Shown: positions 31,738 through 35,121 of the stretch, in pieces | Numbering within the stretch: the first letter of the stretch is position 1 | Layout of the letters: each line of letters begins with the position of its first letter | NCBI RefSeq assembly: GCF_010365105.1 | Contig: NZ_JAAFGZ010000037.1 | Coordinates: 1-35,121 of the forward strand | Length of the DNA: 35,121 nt | Source of the DNA: Polaromonas sp. | GTDB lineage: Bacteria > Pseudomonadota > Gammaproteobacteria > Burkholderiales > Burkholderiaceae_C | Direction: 5' to 3' | Made by a program: the position numbers and the translations under genes | Notes under the pieces: generated by a model | What the model was told of the DNA's origin: nothing | The model's input: only the letters and a program-made list of their open reading frames with translations | Database searches by the model: none

Positions 31738-32676
31738 ATGAAAACCATACTTCCCCTGCAACTCCTGGTTGCCCCCAAGCTGAACGACCCGCAGCCGCTG
31801 GTCATCTACCACGGCCGAAAATGCCCTGACGGCTTTGCCGCCGCCCTGGCCGCCTGGCTGTTTTACGCCGGCAAGGCCGAATTTCTTCCACTGGACCATG
31901 GCGACATCAAGTCGCTTGCCGACCTGCCTGCGCTGGACGGCCGCGCCGTCTACATCCTGGACTTCTCGTTTTCGGCTGACATACTGCGCGGCATCGAGGA
32001 GCACGCTGCGCAGCTGGTCATGCTCGACCACCACAAGAGCGCGGCTGAAAAGCTGACCGGCTTTGCCTGCCGCTGCGGCGTGGTGCATTTCGACATGGAC
32101 AAGTCCGGCGCACGGCTGGCCTGGGAGTTTTTCCAGTCTGCCCAGCCCGTGCCGGCGCTGGTGCGCTATGTGGAAGACCGAGACATCTGGGCCTGGCAAT
32201 ATCCCGAGAGCCCCGGCTTTCTGGCCGCCCTCGACATGGAGCCACTCGACTTTGCCCGCTGGGCCGAGATTGCAGCTTTCACCCCCGAGCAGCTGACCGG
32301 CTTCATGGCGCGCGGCGTGGCCATGGACGAAAAATTCAAGAAACTCGTCACCGACATGATGGACGCCGCCCAGCCCCTGGTGTTCAACGGCCAGAGCGGC
32401 CTGATGGTCAACGCCCCCGGCGTGTTCCACAGCCTGCTGGGCAACCTGCTGTCGGAAAAAAGCGGCAGCTTTGCGCTGATGTGGCATGTGGGCAAAAGCG
32501 GCGGCGTCAAGGCCGGCCTGCGCTCGCAGCGCGGGTTTGACTGCATCCCGCTGGCCGAAAGCATGGGCGGCGGCGGCCATGCGCAAGCCTGCGGCTTCAA
32601 GATGGGCATCGAGCGCCTGCCCGAACTGCTGAGCGGCGTGTTCGTAGCGGCGGGCAACAGTCCGGCAATACAGTGA
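31738..32676 (+). CDS. DHH/DHHA1-family phosphoesterase
   Basis: A 312-residue metal-dependent phosphoesterase related to exopolyphosphatase/RecJ-like enzymes. Motif I appears as YHGRKCPDGFAAALAAW, the second Asp in YILDFSFS, the name-giving motif as MLDHHKSA, then YVEDRDIWAW. The DHHA1 substrate domain ends with LAESMGGGGHAQACGFKM, the GGGxHxxA-G-F glycine loop. The substrate may be short oligonucleotides, cyclic dinucleotide products or polyphosphate; the sequence does not decide. The ATG at 31738 follows a short spacer after the heptamer array; eight codons upstream remain open. Confidence 0.82.
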   Translation: MKTILPLQLLVAPKLNDPQPLVIYHGRKCPDGFAAALAAWLFYAGKAEFLPLDHGDIKSLADLPALDGRAVYILDFSFSADILRGIEEHAAQLVMLDHHKSAAEKLTGFACRCGVVHFDMDKSGARLAWEFFQSAQPVPALVRYVEDRDIWAWQYPESPGFLAALDMEPLDFARWAEIAAFTPEQLTGFMARGVAMDEKFKKLVTDMMDAAQPLVFNGQSGLMVNAPGVFHSLLGNLLSEKSGSFALMWHVGKSGGVKAGLRSQRGFDCIPLAESMGGGGHAQACGFKMGIERLPELLSGVFVAAGNSPAIQ

Positions 32677-32713
32677 CGGTTCGGTTGAGCAAAATGCAAG
32701 CCAAACCAAAGAG

Positions 32714-32796
32714 CGTCATCCCCGCGCAGGCGGGGATCCAGCAACGAGGGTTGAACGCTCACACGCGCCTAGATTCCCGCCTGCGCGGGAATGACG
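32714..32796. repeat. pair of inverted REP-like elements
   Basis: The left arm (32714-32739) and right arm (32771-32796) are near-perfect reverse complements of about 26 bp, each with an internal CCCGC-GCAG-GCGGG palindrome, 31 bp apart. They sit between the convergent DHH and MmeI-like genes. The right arm supplies the last codons of the latter. Confidence 0.8.
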
Positions 32797-34106
32797 GATG
32801 AAACTTTGGCGCTGCGCTTGGGTTTTGATTTCGCCTTTTCGGCCGGCAGCAGGCTGGTGTAACGCTGGTACAGCTCGAATAAAAAGGCCACGCGCTCGGC
32901 GTCGTTCTTCCAGGTTTTCTTGCCGCCGCCCAGCGCATAGGCCGCGTCCACGGCGGCGTCGAGCTTTTGGTGCGCTTTGACGAGCACCGGTGGCATGGTC
33001 AGCGGGTCGTACAGGTCCGCCAGCGACGATTCCGGGAAGAGGGCGCGCGCGTCGAGCACGGCTTGTGCTGCGATTTCGATAGCTGCTTGTGCCCGTCCAG
33101 CCTGCGGAGAAGGCTGATTTGATGATAAATCGGGCCAGGGGAAGTTGTTGTAGACGATATCTTTGGAATAGCGGTAGTCGCTCTTGATTCGGCCACATGT
33201 GTAGCGCACCCAAGCCATGTGCATGGTGGACTGAATGACGCCAAAGTGAAATAGCGTGGCATCCGGTAAAGAAAAGCAACTGTCGCCGAAGATCACATCT
33301 TTTGAAAAGAAACCAAAAGGAATGAAGGCGCGGTTTTCAGAGCTGTGACCCGGAATCAGTATGTAGTCACTTTTCGGCTGGGTCACTTGCCGAAACAGTG
33401 TTGGATAGGGATAGGCCCTGGTGCTTTCTGCCTTGCTGGCTTTACGAAATTGGTCAACAGCATGGACACGCGCCATGACTTTGGGCAGTTGCTGGAGGTC
33501 TTTGGGGCTGGCATCCACCAGCCAAAGCACCCAGCGCTTTTCGTTGTGCAGGTATTCATGCGCGCCAATGAACGGTTTCACAAACTTTTCTGCACCGGGT
33601 TGTGCCGCAAGAAACGACTGTTTTTCTTCGTCGGTCATCAGAAAATGTCCGCCGTCCGTGGGTTTGCTTCCGTACATCATTTCTGGTGCGCCGAAAAGAT
33701 TGCGGGACTGGTTCGCCAGCAAGGTGACAGGGGCATCTATGAGGTAAGGATTGATCTCGGTCGCGGGTATGGCGTGCGGCTCGCTGTCAACCGTTTCATA
33801 GTCAAAAATTACCTTGCCGCTTTTCTCGTGAACGCCAAAGCCAATGATGACGCAGTAAACGCTGGCTTTGCCTGAAGCTTCGTTCGTCCATCTGAAGGTG
33901 CGGTGAGCGAAGTGAATGTGCAGCATTCGTCGGGACAGCAAAGCGCGCCACAAAATGCCAATCTGCTCACCTTGCGTGATTGAATTGGTGGACACAAATG
34001 CCGCCCTGATATCGGACTCGGCAATGTAGTCGGATGCCTTGCAATACCAGGCCGTTACGAAATCCATAACCCCTGCAGCTTTGGCATCGCGAAAGCACAT
34101 GAGCAT
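32769..34106 (-). pseudogene. 5'-truncated MmeI-like type IIG restriction-modification protein
   Basis: 445 residues matching the C-terminal part of MmeI-type bifunctional enzymes. The end of the methyltransferase domain (AAGVMDFVTAWYCKASDYI, FVSTNSITQGEQ), the target-recognition domain (with SLPDATLFHFGVIQSTMHMAWVRYTCGRIKSDYRYS and IVYNNFPWP) and the C-terminal helical domain (ALFPESSLADLYDPLTMPPVLVKAHQKLD) are present. The nuclease domain, the SAM-binding motif I and the catalytic NPPY motif, over half of a normal protein, are missing, with an in-frame TGA just before the first ATG. A dispersed repeat is inserted in frame (about 33074-33130), and the tail SVIPAQAGI comes from the REP element. 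It should be inactive. Confidence 0.82.
33074..33130 (+). repeat. dispersed intergenic repeat, copy 3, inside a coding frame
   Basis: TTCGATAGCTGCTTGTGCCC and the GCCTGCG-AGAAGGCT-TTTGAT tail match the intergenic copy at 23600. On the minus strand it encodes roughly NQPSPQAGRAQAAIEIA within the MmeI-like remnant without breaking the frame. Confidence 0.65.
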
Positions 34107-34119
34107 TTCTGCTCAGAAG

Positions 34120-34178
34120 GGCTTGCCCTGGCTGAAAGTTGCGCTACGGGGCAAGCCGCCTTTCGGCACGCGTGCCCC
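34120..34178. other. structured spacer at the truncation junction
   Basis: GGCTTGCCC (34120-34128) pairs with GGGCAAGCC (34149-34157), and GGGGCA (34148-34153) with TGCCCC (34173-34178) around GCCG-CCTTT-CGGC. These are alternative hairpins between tsdA and the gene remnant; one may end tsdA transcription. Confidence 0.4.
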
Positions 34179-34183
34179 TGCGC

Positions 34184-35121
34184 TCAGGGGCTGCCCAGCA
34201 CGTGCCCGTTCACCGTCATGCCGTACAGCGAGTCGTCGGTGTCGTGGTACAGCTTGCGGGTTTGCGCGACTGACCCCTTGAAGCGCGGGTCTTGAGGGCG
34301 TTCATGGCTGTTCATGAACATGGCAACGTCCCAGGCGTCCTGTTCGCTCAGGCTGCCGCCTTTTCCCAGTGGCATGTTGGCCTGGATAAAGCCTGCCGAA
34401 TTGGCCAGCTGGTGCATGCCGGCGCCCCAGTTGAATGACTTGGGTCCCCACAGCGGCGGAAACACCTGCTTGTTGCCGGCGCGCTGGCCCAGGCCGTCTG
34501 CGCCATGGCAAAGCGCGCAGTTCTGCGCATACACCTTTTCGCCGCGCGCGTAGTCAGCGGGCTGCGCCGGCTTCTTGAGCTTGGGGTATCCGCTGCCCGG
34601 CACCGGCGTTCCAACCGGCGCGCCTTTGGCCATCCAGAACGCATAGGTTTGCAGGGCCGTCATGATCTCGTCGTCTACCGGCGGTGCCTTGCCGTTCATG
34701 CTGAATTGAAAACAGCCCTGGATGCGCGAAGCCAGCGTGTCCACCTGGCCGGTCTTGCTGCGAAAGGCCGGGTAGTGAATGAACGACGCCCACAGCGGCG
34801 CGGAATCGGCCTTGCGGCCGGCATCCAGATGGCAGTTGGCGCAACTCAGGCTGTTGCCGACGTAGCGGCTGGCGTACTTGCCGGTTTCCATGAATACCTG
34901 CTCGCCCAGGCGGATGACCTTGCCGTAGTCACCGTCGGGCAGCGTGCTTTCGGCGGGCGGGATAAATGCGGCATTGATGACGGCTGGTTTGGCGCTGGCA
35001 GCTTCACTGACTGCCTGAGCAGGCGCAGCAGTGCTGGCCGCAACAGTCGTGGACGGCGGGGCAGGTGCATTGGCCTGCGGCGTGTTGGCGGGGGTGACCG
35101 GCTTGTACGAAAAGCGCTCAA
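34184..35121 (-). CDS. tsdA: TsdA-type diheme thiosulfate dehydrogenase, partial
   Basis: 312 residues are visible; the frame stays open to the right edge, so the N-terminus with its signal peptide is outside. A Pro/Ala-rich linker precedes two haem domains. Haem 1 is CANCHLDAGRKADSAPLW, with a Cys 43 residues after the first haem Cys in RIQGCFQFSMNG, the spacing of the unusual His/Cys-ligated haem of TsdA. Haem 2 is CALCHGADGLGQ, 108 residues after haem 1. Two Met, in GAGMHQL and ANMPLG, lie 14 residues apart as in TsdA. The enzyme oxidises thiosulfate to tetrathionate (or the reverse) in the periplasm. An ATG at 34891 is internal, not the start. Confidence 0.87.
   Translation of the reverse strand, partial: ERFSYKPVTPANTPQANAPAPPSTTVAASTAAPAQAVSEAASAKPAVINAAFIPPAESTLPDGDYGKVIRLGEQVFMETGKYASRYVGNSLSCANCHLDAGRKADSAPLWASFIHYPAFRSKTGQVDTLASRIQGCFQFSMNGKAPPVDDEIMTALQTYAFWMAKGAPVGTPVPGSGYPKLKKPAQPADYARGEKVYAQNCALCHGADGLGQRAGNKQVFPPLWGPKSFNWGAGMHQLANSAGFIQANMPLGKGGSLSEQDAWDVAMFMNSHERPQDPRFKGSVAQTRKLYHDTDDSLYGMTVNGHVLGSP

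Noticed and set aside
31513..32709. A 398-codon minus-strand frame opposite the DHH gene with a repeated RLQASGF peptide.
   Set aside because: The peptide repeat is the heptamer array read on the other strand, and the rest is a mirror frame.

Overview
The window looks like chromosomal DNA of a betaproteobacterium of the Comamonadaceae, most likely Polaromonas or a close relative such as Rhodoferax. This is inferred from high GC, dense coding, the protein families present, and short dispersed repeats built on CTAT...ATAG and AGCTGCTTGCG cores, which I recall from that family. A surface ice-binding domain protein fits a cold habitat. I see no rRNA, tRNA, CRISPR array, phage or insertion sequence.

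Layout. 1-3902: an MFS efflux transporter faces a minus-strand set of a [2Fe-2S] ferredoxin, a cytochrome c4-like diheme protein and a membrane-anchored triheme cytochrome c, with no dehydrogenase subunit beside them. 4038-7619: a GNAT acetyltransferase, a SagB-type nitroreductase, two small hypothetical proteins, a DUF883/ElaB-like protein and a DUF808 membrane protein. 7844-10892: methylpurine-DNA glycosylase, a SAM methyltransferase and a tRNA-dihydrouridine synthase. 11169-14220: a Tat-exported GH5 glycosidase and a DUF1993 protein. 14347-17308: a divergent hmp/norR nitric-oxide module with a rich shared control region. 17411-23530: DUF4864, TspO, an SGNH hydrolase, a carboxylesterase, gshA, two small genes and the YlqF/RbgA GTPase. 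23917-27163: a small CxxCxGxG protein, a hemerythrin-like protein, two Crp/Fnr regulators and a Cys-containing small protein. 27344-30547: an Ig-like/ice-binding lipoprotein and an OmpA-family porin. 30548-31259: about 700 bp without a gene, holding a decayed direct repeat with DnaA-box-like cores. 31260-35121: a small membrane protein, a DHH phosphoesterase, a 5'-truncated MmeI-like restriction-modification gene, and a TsdA-type thiosulfate dehydrogenase that runs off the right edge.

How it works together. The best-supported regulatory unit is hmp/norR. Flavohemoglobin Hmp detoxifies NO. NorR is the NO-sensing sigma-54 activator. The 190 bp between them carry a near-consensus sigma-54 promoter facing hmp, three NorR-like inverted repeats, and a perfect FNR-type box placed about -40 from a predicted norR promoter. 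A second unit is the Crp/Fnr pair: a 16-bp palindrome lies between the -35 and -10 of the first regulator and a near copy lies just after the second, next to the small gene that follows. Most other genes are ordinary core or accessory chromosomal genes.
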